Shown piece after piece: positions 33,257-42,416 of a stretch of DNA of 64,000 nt. A program made the position numbers and the translations under genes. Every line of letters starts with the position of its first letter. Within the stretch, counting starts at the first letter, position 1. The stretch is from an uncultured Lachnospiraceae bacterium (GTDB lineage: Bacteria > Bacillota > Clostridia > Lachnospirales > Lachnospiraceae): assembly GCA_946631295.1 (NCBI GenBank), contig CAMOZY010000003.1, positions 22,970-86,969 of the forward strand, given 5' to 3'. The notes beneath the pieces were generated by a model. It was not told where the DNA came from, did not search any database, and saw only the letters and a program-made list of their open reading frames with translations.

Positions 33257-35764
33257 TTACTTCTTAATTGTAACGGTCCCTGTACTTCCATCTATAGTTA
33301 TGATCTGTCCGTCACGAATCTTCGACATTGCATCCTTGCAACACACTATCGCAGGGATACCATACTCTCTCGATACGATTGCTGCATGACAGAGTATTCC
33401 GCCATATTCCGTAACGATTCCTGACAGTATCGCAAATTTTGGAGTCCATCCGGTATCGGTAAATTTTGTGACAAGAATGTCACCTTCTTCGAGCCTGTCT
33501 ATCTGTGTGAAATCCTCAATAACTCTTGCTATACCTGTCACTTCACCGTTGTTGGCACCAAGTCCTTTTATAAGTGCTTCACCGTTACCGACACTTTCTG
33601 ATCTGTTGTTGAATACAGTACCGATCTCATTCTCACTCATATAGTTCCTGTATGCGTTGTAATAGAACCTGTTTTTGGATATCAGATTCTTCAGATCATC
33701 CGCTGTCTTCTTTCCATCAATATAATCCCACAGGTCTCCGACCTTAAGGAACCATACATCCTCTTTCTTCTCAAGAACACCTTTCTGAGTAAGCAGCTTA
33801 GCATACTCAAGGGTATACATTCTGATCATGTAATAAAACCTGGTGGATACATCCCTGAATTCCTCTCTCCACCACAGCATCTTTCTCATCCCGGACACTT
33901 TCTTACAGATTCTGTTGTAAGTAAAAGGAGAAACTTTGGCTTTTACTTTTCTCAGAACATCCCTGTACATTTTCTGTCCGTTCTTCTTATCTTCGAGCGG
34001 AGAATAAAGGTCTTCGAGTGCGACCATATCCCTGACCATTCCGACCATGACTTCAGGCTCTTCGTAATAGCAGGGATATGTTATATCCAGTTCCTTATCG
34101 GAATGATAACCATATTTGTCTATCAATGCCTTAACATCAGGAAGACAGAATTTATCATCTGAAAGAGACGCTGCTATTCCGGAAGCCTCTGTTCCGGTCC
34201 AGTATCCGTATGAATCATTATCCTTTCTTATCTTCCTTGAGATATCCCACATCTCATAGAAAGGAAGCAGGTGTGAGATGTTATCAATGCTTCCGAGAAG
34301 TGACAGATATTCACTTTCCGAAACATACTTTAGCAGACTGTCCTTATACAGTGACTGATGGATGGTATTGATGAAGATCTGCCAGAAATAAGTCGTTTCA
34401 CTTCTCAGATAAGTCTTCTTAGTGATACGGTAGAAACTCTTCTCAATATCATTTATGGCATGATTGTCATATTTTTCTTTATAGTCATAATACTGTTCCA
34501 GCAGATCCTTCTTATACCTCTCGGCATTCTCTCTTCTGGATTTCAGTATCCTGCTCTGATTTATCACAATACGGATCATTTTTGAGACAGATGCAGGAGT
34601 GATCTTCGTCGTCTCGCCGTCACCCTCATAATCGCCTATGATGCCATACTCGTTATCGAATTCTCTTTCCTTATATCCGATGACCTGACTCATCGTCTTC
34701 TTGACGGCAGACATATTCCAATAAGGACGTCCGTAGAACATCTCTCCCAGTTTTGCAGGAAGTTCATCATCCCTCAGGATCTCTGATCTTACAATGAAAT
34801 TTCTCAGTGAAAATTCCCAAATATATTCATACAGACTCCACATATATGGAGTGCATACAGTTGCGGATACTCCTCCATCCTTGAAGTCCGCCGTTGTCCA
34901 CATGTCTGTAATACCGTTGTATTTGATGCTGGTTATCTTTCTTGCCTGCAGGATATAGAGTGTGTCTCCTTTTATCGCAAATTCTATATCGCACGGATAT
35001 CCGAAGTACTGCTGAATATCGGCGAATACAGCAGCATATTCCGTCACCTTCTCTCCCGTAAGAAAGCTGCACTGATCGTCTGCACCAACCTGAACTCCGT
35101 CATACCAGTTGTAGTGATACTGCTCCGGTTTTGTCTTTCCGCTGACTATATTTTCACCAAGTCCTTCTGAGACCTCGATAAGCATCTCTTTATCATTTCC
35201 GGTTACCGGATTAATGGTAAAGCAGATACCGCTGTATGATGCATCTACCATTTCCTGTATGACAACCGACATCTTCATTGAAGCAGCATCTATATTTCTT
35301 CCTGCCACATACTGAAGAAGTACTTCACTGAACATCGATCTGTAACATGCAAGGATATTCTCCTCAAGGTCTGCCTTCTTAATGTTCAGAAAGGTTTCAT
35401 ACTGTCCCGCAAAAGAATACTCTGCAAGATCTTCCTTACTGCCGCTGCTTCTTACCGCATAGAGAACATCATCACCGGCAAGCATGTTGATCTCTTCAAG
35501 GATCTTCTCAGGAATAAGTGCACCGTTAAATAACTCAGTGATCCTGCCCGATATCTCACGTACATTTTCGGATGTAAGTTCACTGAGAGCGTTTTGTATC
35601 TTTTCTCCGATACCGTTTGATGTTATTACCTCGTCATATACATCACTGTCCAGGATAAATCCTCCCGGAACATTAAATCCCTGCTTTTTCATCTGCAGCA
35701 GAAATTTACCTTTGTTTCCGAGTTTTTCTTCCTGTAGTGATTCCTTTTCGAGTTTTACTATCAT
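33257..35764 (-). CDS. RPH-like ATP-dependent dikinase, long form (PPDK_N + C-terminal swivel His domain)
   Basis: About 835 residues: ATP-grasp domain (to about 285; YAVRSSGSKEDLAEYSFAGQ, ending LQARKITS), a long helical middle with many Tyr and charged residues, and a C-terminal swivel domain with the likely catalytic His in GGILCHAAIVSREYGIPAIV. It again lacks the PEP-binding barrel. Same domain order as the shorter paralogue but only weakly similar in the middle, so the two probably phosphorylate different acceptors. The ATG at 35764 has GGTGGG upstream; two GTGs five codons earlier are less likely starts. Confidence 0.8.
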   Translation of the reverse strand: MIVKLEKESLQEEKLGNKGKFLLQMKKQGFNVPGGFILDSDVYDEVITSNGIGEKIQNALSELTSENVREISGRITELFNGALIPEKILEEINMLAGDDVLYAVRSSGSKEDLAEYSFAGQYETFLNIKKADLEENILACYRSMFSEVLLQYVAGRNIDAASMKMSVVIQEMVDASYSGICFTINPVTGNDKEMLIEVSEGLGENIVSGKTKPEQYHYNWYDGVQVGADDQCSFLTGEKVTEYAAVFADIQQYFGYPCDIEFAIKGDTLYILQARKITSIKYNGITDMWTTADFKDGGVSATVCTPYMWSLYEYIWEFSLRNFIVRSEILRDDELPAKLGEMFYGRPYWNMSAVKKTMSQVIGYKEREFDNEYGIIGDYEGDGETTKITPASVSKMIRIVINQSRILKSRRENAERYKKDLLEQYYDYKEKYDNHAINDIEKSFYRITKKTYLRSETTYFWQIFINTIHQSLYKDSLLKYVSESEYLSLLGSIDNISHLLPFYEMWDISRKIRKDNDSYGYWTGTEASGIAASLSDDKFCLPDVKALIDKYGYHSDKELDITYPCYYEEPEVMVGMVRDMVALEDLYSPLEDKKNGQKMYRDVLRKVKAKVSPFTYNRICKKVSGMRKMLWWREEFRDVSTRFYYMIRMYTLEYAKLLTQKGVLEKKEDVWFLKVGDLWDYIDGKKTADDLKNLISKNRFYYNAYRNYMSENEIGTVFNNRSESVGNGEALIKGLGANNGEVTGIARVIEDFTQIDRLEEGDILVTKFTDTGWTPKFAILSGIVTEYGGILCHAAIVSREYGIPAIVCCKDAMSKIRDGQIITIDGSTGTVTIKK

Positions 35765-35797
35765 TTCATTTCCCACCACTAAATTTATTTAAACTGT

Positions 35798-36388
35798 TTA
35801 AAATGGATTCTTCCTTAGTTTTGCCAGATACAGAAGAATATTCAGGATAATATGCGTTAGTGCTCCAACCAGTACATAGACAAGATACAATCCGATCCCA
35901 AGATCATAGAACAGCCACACGACCAGTGCACATCCGAATACCGAATCCGCCTGATCCAGAAAAACAAAGAAAAACTTCCAGAAGCCCGATATGGTTTTTC
36001 CCGGAGTTATATCGAGTCTTCTTTTCATGAAGCTGTTCGGAAGTTCAAACAGAGCATATCCGCATCCGATAAGAAAACCGGTAATTATATTAAATAGAAG
36101 TGTATTATCGTGATCTACGTAAAAGAAATTAAGATGATCGATTCCTGCAGCGCGGCAGATCAATCCCCATATAACAGAAAAAATGGTATTAAAAACAAGA
36201 TACCCTAAAAAACCCTTCCAGGTCTTGTTGTCTCCGAATATTCTCCTGCCGTCTGTATAATTCTTTCCCATATCCATGGGCTTTTTCAGAGGCTTCAGGA
36301 GTCCGGTCTTACACCATATCATATTCAGTATTCCCGATAATATGGCAGGTGCAAGAGTTATATACATCATCAGTAAGGTCGTAAGCAT
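35798..36388 (-). CDS. CDP-archaeol synthase-like (CarS/PF01864) membrane cytidylyltransferase
   Basis: A 196-residue protein with five membrane segments. It carries DGRRIFGDNKTWKGF, MKRRLDITPG and FFVFLDQADSVFGC, the three signatures of the CarS family, which in archaea activates the diether phosphate with CTP. In a bacterium it probably makes a CDP-activated lipid from an unusual phosphatidic acid. ATG 36388 was chosen; the frame reaches a TTG at 36427 that overlaps the promoter region. First gene of the lipid operon, 33 bases before the long dikinase. Confidence 0.85.
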   Translation of the reverse strand: MLTTLLMMYITLAPAILSGILNMIWCKTGLLKPLKKPMDMGKNYTDGRRIFGDNKTWKGFLGYLVFNTIFSVIWGLICRAAGIDHLNFFYVDHDNTLLFNIITGFLIGCGYALFELPNSFMKRRLDITPGKTISGFWKFFFVFLDQADSVFGCALVVWLFYDLGIGLYLVYVLVGALTHIILNILLYLAKLRKNPF

Positions 36389-36434
36389 TTTTATTCTCGA
36401 TCCATATCTGTGGTGTGGCAATAACAACCATATA

Positions 36435-36443
36435 ATTATACCA
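36435..36443 (-). promoter_or_regulatory. Extended -10 promoter of the lipid operon
   Basis: TGG-TATAAT (36435-36443) is a perfect -10 with a TG extension about 47 bases before the chosen carS-like start. The -35 region is A-rich with no clear TTGACA, as is usual for extended -10 promoters. Confidence 0.6.
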
Positions 36444-36493
36444 TTTTTGTGATATTTTTTCCCTTATCCAAGGAAATATTCCCACTACACATT

Positions 36494-36529
36494 AAAAAAT
36501 TCCCGCTGCCATAATATGACAACGGGAAT
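36494..36529 (-). terminator. Intrinsic terminator of the zinc-ribbon gene
   Basis: A 14-pair stem (ATTCCCGTTGTCAT / ATGGCAGCGGGAAT, two G-U pairs) with a three-base loop is followed by six Ts on the minus strand. Confidence 0.88.
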
Positions 36530-36544
36530 ACTGTATTTTAGGTA

Positions 36545-37717
36545 TTAATGCGGCTTGGGATTACCGCATTCCGAGCAGAACTTACCGGCATTTTCCGCAC
36601 CACAGGTCGGACACTTCCATTTTTCTACAGGCCTGGGGCTTCCGCACTCACAGCAGAATTTTGCCGTATCATTGTTCTCATATCCACAGGTGCATTTCCA
36701 TGTAACAGCTGCAGGTGCAGAGGTTTTTTCCGGTTCGGGAGTACCTCCGGCCTGATTACCGCCGGATTTCCCTCCAAGGAAGAACATCCCTATGCCGCCA
36801 CCATTAAACCCTGGCATAGCATTTCCCGGAGCATAAATATCATAAGATTTTTCCTCTTTCTCCAGACAGGTACCTGTATACTTACATTCCTTTATGATCT
36901 CGTACACCACTTTGACAGCATCACTCTGAAGTCTCCAGTAGGAGCCCAGATTCAGTGTTCTTGTGACCACTGCGTGCGCACCATCCTTACCGTCATCAAA
37001 AGTGAATTTCATGTATGCACTCGATGAATAGTCAGTCATCTGATAAGGTGATGGAATAGCTTTTACCTGCGCCATCTCGGCAAGATGCGCATCTTTTACA
37101 TACTGGCGGAGCTTCTCAGCCGCCTCATTTCCCGCAAGATATTTTTCATACTTGTCGGTTCCGTTACTGTGATCCCTGCTTTCAATGACAACACTTCCGT
37201 CATCCTTCCACATAATGACTTCACTGCTCGAAGTCCCACTGCCCATCGACATTCCGTGGCTTGAATGCCAGTAGTTGATCTCCAGGAGAGGTCCATGTTC
37301 CTCCGGGGTCAGATCCGATAGTTTAGGCTGTTTTGATGTTTCATCGAATGTGATTTTCTTTTGGTGCAGATCTCCGTATTTCTGTCTGGATTCTTGAGTC
37401 AGCATAAATGTGGCAATAACAAATGATGCCTTGATCCCAATCTTAGCAAATTCCTCTTCAAGCAATGATGCCAGTAATTCCTCTTTATTGGAATTAACAA
37501 TTTCCTTGACCGGCCAATGATCAAGAGCATTCTGGGCTATAGGCGTAACACCTGATCTGACAGCAAAAGTAACTGCAGCTTCGTCAGCGAATTTGGAGGC
37601 ATCATATTCCTTTATAACTGCCGCGCCACTGAATCTTGCTTCCAAAGGTTCATCTATTCCGGGTTCCTTAAAACTTACCGGAGTCGGTGTTCCAAATTTC
37701 ATATGTATTGCATCCAT
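36545..37717 (-). CDS. Hypothetical protein with two C-terminal zinc ribbons
   Basis: A 390-residue cytosolic protein. The last 50 residues hold two CxxC pairs of double-zinc-ribbon type (CTCGYENNDTAKFCCECG and CPTCGAENAGKFCSECGNP). Before them is a Gly/Pro/Ala-rich linker. The N-terminal 300 residues are mixed alpha/beta; the first 140 loosely recall SPFH/virion-core-like proteins (FAVRSGVTPIAQNALDHWPVKEIV), but I do not recognise the family. It stands alone between two terminators. No function assigned. Confidence 0.65.
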   Translation of the reverse strand: MDAIHMKFGTPTPVSFKEPGIDEPLEARFSGAAVIKEYDASKFADEAAVTFAVRSGVTPIAQNALDHWPVKEIVNSNKEELLASLLEEEFAKIGIKASFVIATFMLTQESRQKYGDLHQKKITFDETSKQPKLSDLTPEEHGPLLEINYWHSSHGMSMGSGTSSSEVIMWKDDGSVVIESRDHSNGTDKYEKYLAGNEAAEKLRQYVKDAHLAEMAQVKAIPSPYQMTDYSSSAYMKFTFDDGKDGAHAVVTRTLNLGSYWRLQSDAVKVVYEIIKECKYTGTCLEKEEKSYDIYAPGNAMPGFNGGGIGMFFLGGKSGGNQAGGTPEPEKTSAPAAVTWKCTCGYENNDTAKFCCECGSPRPVEKWKCPTCGAENAGKFCSECGNPKPH

Positions 37718-37802
37718 TGTCCATTCTCCTTTTATCGTGTCTATATCACTATATAAATACTCGGAGCTTTTTTATTATATCAGATAACCGTGGTTTTTCC
37801 TC

Positions 37803-37838
37803 AATAAAACAAGCCGTTTCCTTTTTTCGGAAACGGCT
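37803..37838 (-). terminator. Intrinsic terminator of the MerR-methyltransferase gene
   Basis: A perfect 10-bp stem (AGCCGTTTCC / GGAAACGGCT) with an A-rich loop, followed by TGTTTTATT. Confidence 0.85.
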
Positions 37839-37875
37839 CTGTTTATATCTTTATGCCTCTTCAGAGAATGCATTC

Positions 37876-39057
37876 TCACTTGGTGCAGTGCCAGAACTCA
37901 CTTGAAGTCTCGATTACAACTTCTCCATTCTTCTTGATCACCTGATCAAGAACGATACGGATTTTCTTCTCATAGGCAAGGATGAGTTTTTCCTGTTCGG
38001 GATAGAATTTGATCATCTTCTCAATGATCTCTTTGGAATCCGTGTAGTGCCATTTGGTAGGAAGTGTAATAAGCTCAAGATCGGAGAAATACTTATTCAG
38101 CATCTCAACATGGGAATCTCTTTCCTTTCCATCCTCTTCGATCTTCTGATCAATAAAATCAGCCTTAACTCCGATTTCATCAAACAGGCCCTTGAAATAT
38201 TCACTCCATGAATTGACCTGTACACAGTTAAAGGAGAATATTCCGCCCTTTGCAAGGACTTTACTTGCACGTCCAACGAACTTTTCCACATCCCTTAATT
38301 CATCGCTGATATAGTGTGCAACGATAATGCTGTAATCTTTCTCCTTTTTGATCTTCTTCCATGCATCTTCCTTCTCGAGATCTTCAAAAGTTATATCGAT
38401 CTCAACATCCTTAGGAAGAGTGCCCTTGTTCTCTTCAAGAAATCCTGCGAAATCATCTGCCCAGCTTCCGTGCATATCATATGCATAAACCTTCGTTCCG
38501 ACAGGAATGTCAGTCCAGTTATTTCTCCACAGTTTGGAGAAACCGCATCCAAGATCAAGAACCTTCTCATTCTTCTTAATATCAAGAGATCTGAATACCT
38601 TCACATACCAGTCTGTCTCCTGTGAAGTGTGAAGCAGTGCATCCCAGTGTCCTTCATCCGCCTTCAGATCTATGCTTACGTTCTGAACTATCTCTGCAAC
38701 ATCATCCCAGTCAAGTTTCTTGTCCTTTCTCTCGAGAGTTCTGTTTATCGAGGTGATGACCTTCTCAATCTGCCAGCGCTTTTCCTCCATGACCTTAAGC
38801 TGCATGCGGAGTGCTTCTTCAATATCAACAGCATCACCTGCTACCAGGTTGTCTCTGATCTCTTCGAGTGAAAAACCTATTGCTTTGAGTGCAACGATCT
38901 TCTCCAGGATCTGAAGAGCTTCTTTATCGTAAAGTCTGTAATTACCTTCCGAATAATCCGAGGGCTTCAGTAATCCTTTCTCGTCATAAAGACGAACAGC
39001 CTTCTGTGATACTCCTGCCTTTTTGGCGATCTCGCCGGATGTCATTTTCTTTTCCAT
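37876..39057 (-). CDS. MerR-family regulator fused to SAM-dependent methyltransferase
   Basis: A 393-residue two-domain protein. Residues 1-70 are a MerR winged HTH (SGEIAKKAGVSQKAVRLYDEKGLL) and a dimerisation helix runs to about 125. Residues 150-300 are a Rossmann methyltransferase with KVLDLGCGFSKLWRNNW, YAYDMHGSW and a VAHYISDEL block. The methyltransferase sits where MerR proteins carry the ligand domain, so it may modify or sense a small molecule. AAAGGAGG precedes the ATG. A MerR-type promoter lies just upstream, suggesting autoregulation. Confidence 0.85.
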   Translation of the reverse strand: MEKKMTSGEIAKKAGVSQKAVRLYDEKGLLKPSDYSEGNYRLYDKEALQILEKIVALKAIGFSLEEIRDNLVAGDAVDIEEALRMQLKVMEEKRWQIEKVITSINRTLERKDKKLDWDDVAEIVQNVSIDLKADEGHWDALLHTSQETDWYVKVFRSLDIKKNEKVLDLGCGFSKLWRNNWTDIPVGTKVYAYDMHGSWADDFAGFLEENKGTLPKDVEIDITFEDLEKEDAWKKIKKEKDYSIIVAHYISDELRDVEKFVGRASKVLAKGGIFSFNCVQVNSWSEYFKGLFDEIGVKADFIDQKIEEDGKERDSHVEMLNKYFSDLELITLPTKWHYTDSKEIIEKMIKFYPEQEKLILAYEKKIRIVLDQVIKKNGEVVIETSSEFWHCTK

Positions 39058-39088
39058 ATTCAGGAACCTCCTTTTCTTTGATGATTCA

Positions 39089-39119
39089 ACCTTAAAGGGT
39101 TCCCTAAGGGAAGAGTCAA
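39089..39119 (-). promoter_or_regulatory. MerR-type promoter with 19-base spacer
   Basis: TTGACT (39114-39119) and TAAGGT (39089-39094) are 19 bases apart, the long spacing typical of MerR-controlled promoters. The spacer holds a dyad built from CCTTAGGG and CCCTTTAAGG. It should drive the MerR-methyltransferase gene. Confidence 0.65.
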
Positions 39120-39126
39120 CAGTGTT

Positions 39127-42100
39127 TTAAAAAAATTTTTTAGGCTCCGGGATTATGGAAAACCAGTCATATTTAAATGGACCATCCGCCTCAATTCGGA
39201 TTGTATGAGATGTAGAAGTATCCGAGGCTTTATTCATATCAAGAGGAATATGAATATCCGCCCATGATACGGTGAAAGACTCTTTTCTTCTGCTTTCCGA
39301 CTCCGCCGCTCTTGGCATGTGATTTCGTGCATCAGAAGACATTTTCTCATAGCCACGTGTGCTGAATGAAGCTTCTCCGGCCTTTTCATCATCAATATAA
39401 ATACTAACTTTCGCTTCTTTCTGGGCGTATCCGTGGATCCTGAATATCTTACCGTCTTCAGGAATCCGGCAGTCCTTATACGTTGCAGAAAAATGTCCTT
39501 CGGGATCAGGATCGTAAACCTCCGGTCCCTCCGCCATCAGTGCACTGTACCCGTACAGGCCTTCGACTATCTGCGATCCGCTTTCTTCATCATAGTGATC
39601 TGCTTTGATCTTCTTTGACATATCACGAATACCGCGTGACAAACCGTTTATATATATGAACTCGGATGTACCATGATCACGGCTGGATGCTGCTGCAGTG
39701 ATCAGATAATCACCCTCTTCTATGATGAGCGATTCACTTACAACATCATAGTAAGCAAGTTCTCTAACAGGAATCAAAAAATGTACTGTTCTTGATTCTC
39801 CCGGAATGATATTTTTTACCCTCTCAAATCCTATAAGCTGTCTTTCAGCTCTCTTAGCTCTGCGGGATTGAGCCGAAGCATATATCTGTACTACTTCATC
39901 GGATTCCTTATCACCTGTATTGGTTACAGTGACCTCTATTCTGAATGCTCTGTTATCTTTGCGTACGGAATCGTATACGCCTTCCGGCTGTCCAAATACT
40001 TTACGTTTTATAATCTCTTTCTGAACCTTATCGGTCTGCTCAATGGAAATCTTCAGATCACTGTAAACAAACTCGGAATAAGTAAGTCCATACCCAAACG
40101 GATACAGTACATCCCCGTTAAAGTATCTGTATGTGCGGCCCTTTCCGATGATATCGTAATCATCAATTGACGGAAGATCATCATCTGACTTAAACCATGT
40201 CTGTGTAAGTCTTCCTGCAGGATGAACCTTTCCGATAAGAGCATCAGCAATTGACTGTCCCATGCACTGAGATCCTGTTGCCGTCCAAAGGATTGCACCG
40301 GCTTTATCATTAATATCATTAATGGAAAAAGGATAATTACTCATCAGGACTACAATGATATTTTGATTAACCTTATATACCTCATCGAAAAGCTTTTGCT
40401 GATAAGGAATAAATTCTATTGTTCCTCTGTCTATCTCTTCCTTGGCATTGATCATCGGATTATGACCGAGAGCCATAATTACGGTTCCTGCTTTTGAGCA
40501 TAAGGATACAGCCTCATCAATTCCGCTTTTTACAGTCTGAATCATAAATGACAGTGGTGTCAGTCCGGGGTAATCCTCTGCAGCAGTAACAATATAACCG
40601 TCCTTATCCGCATACAGTCTGTTTCCGAATCGGTCACAAAGAACGACTTCACCATTGCCTCCGGAAGCATTCATCCTGAATACTTCAAGATCAAACCAGC
40701 TGAATACTCTGTCTGTATCTTCATAAACCTTTCCCGCAATGGTACCTGTACTTACTCCTTCTGCGGTTGCTATGCCCTCGATAGCATCACCTGCAAGATG
40801 GGTGTTCATATACTTTCCGGTAGAATCATTCCTGAATGTATATGAATCCTCTCCCCAGTCTTCAAGGACAAATACATCAGCCTTATCAGACAGGATCATC
40901 CTTCCCTCATCATCAGCGGAAAGAAACTTTTCACCGCATTTAATACTGATCCTGTCACATGCATCCACATATGATGTATTTCCTTTGAGTCCTGATGCCG
41001 TTCTGCAGTTATTCAGTCCATCCATCAGTGAAATCTGCTCCGGTGCCTCTCCGCCATACCAGTCCTGATACCACTTGTCACCCAAAGGGCCTACAAGTAC
41101 ACAATCATCTAAAGCCTCTTCCGAAACAGGAAGCAATCCGGCATTTTTAAGAAGAACTAAAGATCTGTCTGTCAGATCCCTGCATGCTTTGTGAGCGTCT
41201 TCATCACAGGTTTCTCCGTATTTTTCTGCTTCTACCGGATCATCAAAAATCCCGAGTTTTATCTTTGTTCTGTAAACATTTTTGATGGCATTATCCAGAT
41301 CATCTTCAGTCAGAAGGCCAAGCTCATATGCCTCACATGCTGCTTTATATATTCCGTCTCCCCAGCTGCTGAGTCCGTCAACACCTGCCTTTATAGATCT
41401 TGCCACCGTTTCGGCATCCATGGAAGTTGCCTTACAATAACCGGCGGATAACTCCATCGCTCCGCCGTCGGATACCACATGGCTCAGACCGAATTCATCC
41501 TTGAGCAGAGTATTTACTTCCTCATTAAACATTCCGAGAACGCCGTTGATGCGGTTGTATGCCGTCATTACACCTTCAGCTCCGCCGTCCTCTATACAGC
41601 GTCTGAAAGGCTCAATGTAAAGTTCATACTTATTGCGGGGACTTATTGAAGAATTCTTCCATCCACGTCCTATCTCCGTATTATTGGCATAGAAATGCTT
41701 CAGGGTTGATGCTGCTGTAAGATGATCCTTATCATCTCCCTGCATACCCTGTATATACGCAGAAGCCATACCTCCGACCTGAACAGGATCCTCTCCATAG
41801 GCTTCTTCATTCCTTCCCCATCTCGGATCTCTGAGCAGATCAACTGTAGGAGCCCATCTTGATAATCCGCCCCAGCCTCGCTTAGAATACACGATACGTG
41901 ATTCCCTTCCGACAATCCTTCCGGCTTCCTTAATGGATTCCCTGTCCCATGAAGAACTCATGCCTATCGGCTGCGGAAAAGAGGTTGTAGTATCCTTTAC
42001 GATCTCTCCGTCCTTCCAGTTCCTTGCAACAACGCCGTGAGCAGCTTCTCCTCCAAGCTGGCAGTCAGGTATTCCAAGCCGTTCCACACCTTTTGAACCG

Positions 42101-42216
42101 GAACCGAGAAGATGAAGCTTTTCATCAAGCGTCAGCTCCTTTACGAGCCACTCAAGCTTTTCCTCTGCGCTCAGATTCCTGTCCCATAATGGACTGACTG
42201 TTTTATTTTCTTCCAT
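39127..42216 (-). CDS. GH3 beta-glycosidase, large multidomain form
   Basis: A 1029-residue cytosolic enzyme. The N-terminal GH3 barrel has KHFYANNTE and the nucleophile Asp 250 in VVSDGGAMEL. The alpha/beta sandwich domain is split by an insertion of about 150 residues (roughly 430-590; GEKFLSADDEGRMILS, YMNTHLAGD) that looks like a beta-trefoil or fascin-like carbohydrate module. A fibronectin-III-like domain (about 745-865) and a beta-rich C-terminal domain follow. Likely a beta-glucosidase or beta-xylosidase on imported oligosaccharides. GGGGG precedes the ATG. I saw no convincing terminator after it. Confidence 0.88.
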   Translation of the reverse strand: MEENKTVSPLWDRNLSAEEKLEWLVKELTLDEKLHLLGSGSKGVERLGIPDCQLGGEAAHGVVARNWKDGEIVKDTTTSFPQPIGMSSSWDRESIKEAGRIVGRESRIVYSKRGWGGLSRWAPTVDLLRDPRWGRNEEAYGEDPVQVGGMASAYIQGMQGDDKDHLTAASTLKHFYANNTEIGRGWKNSSISPRNKYELYIEPFRRCIEDGGAEGVMTAYNRINGVLGMFNEEVNTLLKDEFGLSHVVSDGGAMELSAGYCKATSMDAETVARSIKAGVDGLSSWGDGIYKAACEAYELGLLTEDDLDNAIKNVYRTKIKLGIFDDPVEAEKYGETCDEDAHKACRDLTDRSLVLLKNAGLLPVSEEALDDCVLVGPLGDKWYQDWYGGEAPEQISLMDGLNNCRTASGLKGNTSYVDACDRISIKCGEKFLSADDEGRMILSDKADVFVLEDWGEDSYTFRNDSTGKYMNTHLAGDAIEGIATAEGVSTGTIAGKVYEDTDRVFSWFDLEVFRMNASGGNGEVVLCDRFGNRLYADKDGYIVTAAEDYPGLTPLSFMIQTVKSGIDEAVSLCSKAGTVIMALGHNPMINAKEEIDRGTIEFIPYQQKLFDEVYKVNQNIIVVLMSNYPFSINDINDKAGAILWTATGSQCMGQSIADALIGKVHPAGRLTQTWFKSDDDLPSIDDYDIIGKGRTYRYFNGDVLYPFGYGLTYSEFVYSDLKISIEQTDKVQKEIIKRKVFGQPEGVYDSVRKDNRAFRIEVTVTNTGDKESDEVVQIYASAQSRRAKRAERQLIGFERVKNIIPGESRTVHFLIPVRELAYYDVVSESLIIEEGDYLITAAASSRDHGTSEFIYINGLSRGIRDMSKKIKADHYDEESGSQIVEGLYGYSALMAEGPEVYDPDPEGHFSATYKDCRIPEDGKIFRIHGYAQKEAKVSIYIDDEKAGEASFSTRGYEKMSSDARNHMPRAAESESRRKESFTVSWADIHIPLDMNKASDTSTSHTIRIEADGPFKYDWFSIIPEPKKFF

Positions 42217-42381
42217 ATCCGTACCCCCGGTATCCTGCCTGAATCTAATGATACAGAATCTGAGTCATGCAAAGCAGATATCCGCATCAATTTAATCCTA
42301 ACATAATGCTAAATCTCCGACATTTCCAATTCTGTTATATTTCACCCATAATCTGTTTTACAAATATATTCACAGAATGAA

Positions 42382-42409
42382 ATGGCAGGACCAATAATGA
42401 TCCTGCCAT
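42382..42409 (-). terminator. Terminator-like hairpin after the ABC-F gene
   Basis: A perfect 9-bp stem (ATGGCAGGA / TCCTGCCAT) is followed by TTCATT, a poor U-tract. Probably a moderate terminator. Confidence 0.55.
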
Positions 42410-42416
42410 GATTATA

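Noticed and set aside
29134..35764. Annotation of the two large proteins as PEP synthase or pyruvate phosphate dikinase
   Set aside because: The C-terminal PEP-binding barrel is missing and the His domain is last, so those names would mislead.
36599..36680. Zinc-ribbon pairs as a rubredoxin
   Set aside because: Spacing and the repeated CxxCG / FCxECG pattern fit double zinc ribbons, and there is no rubredoxin core.
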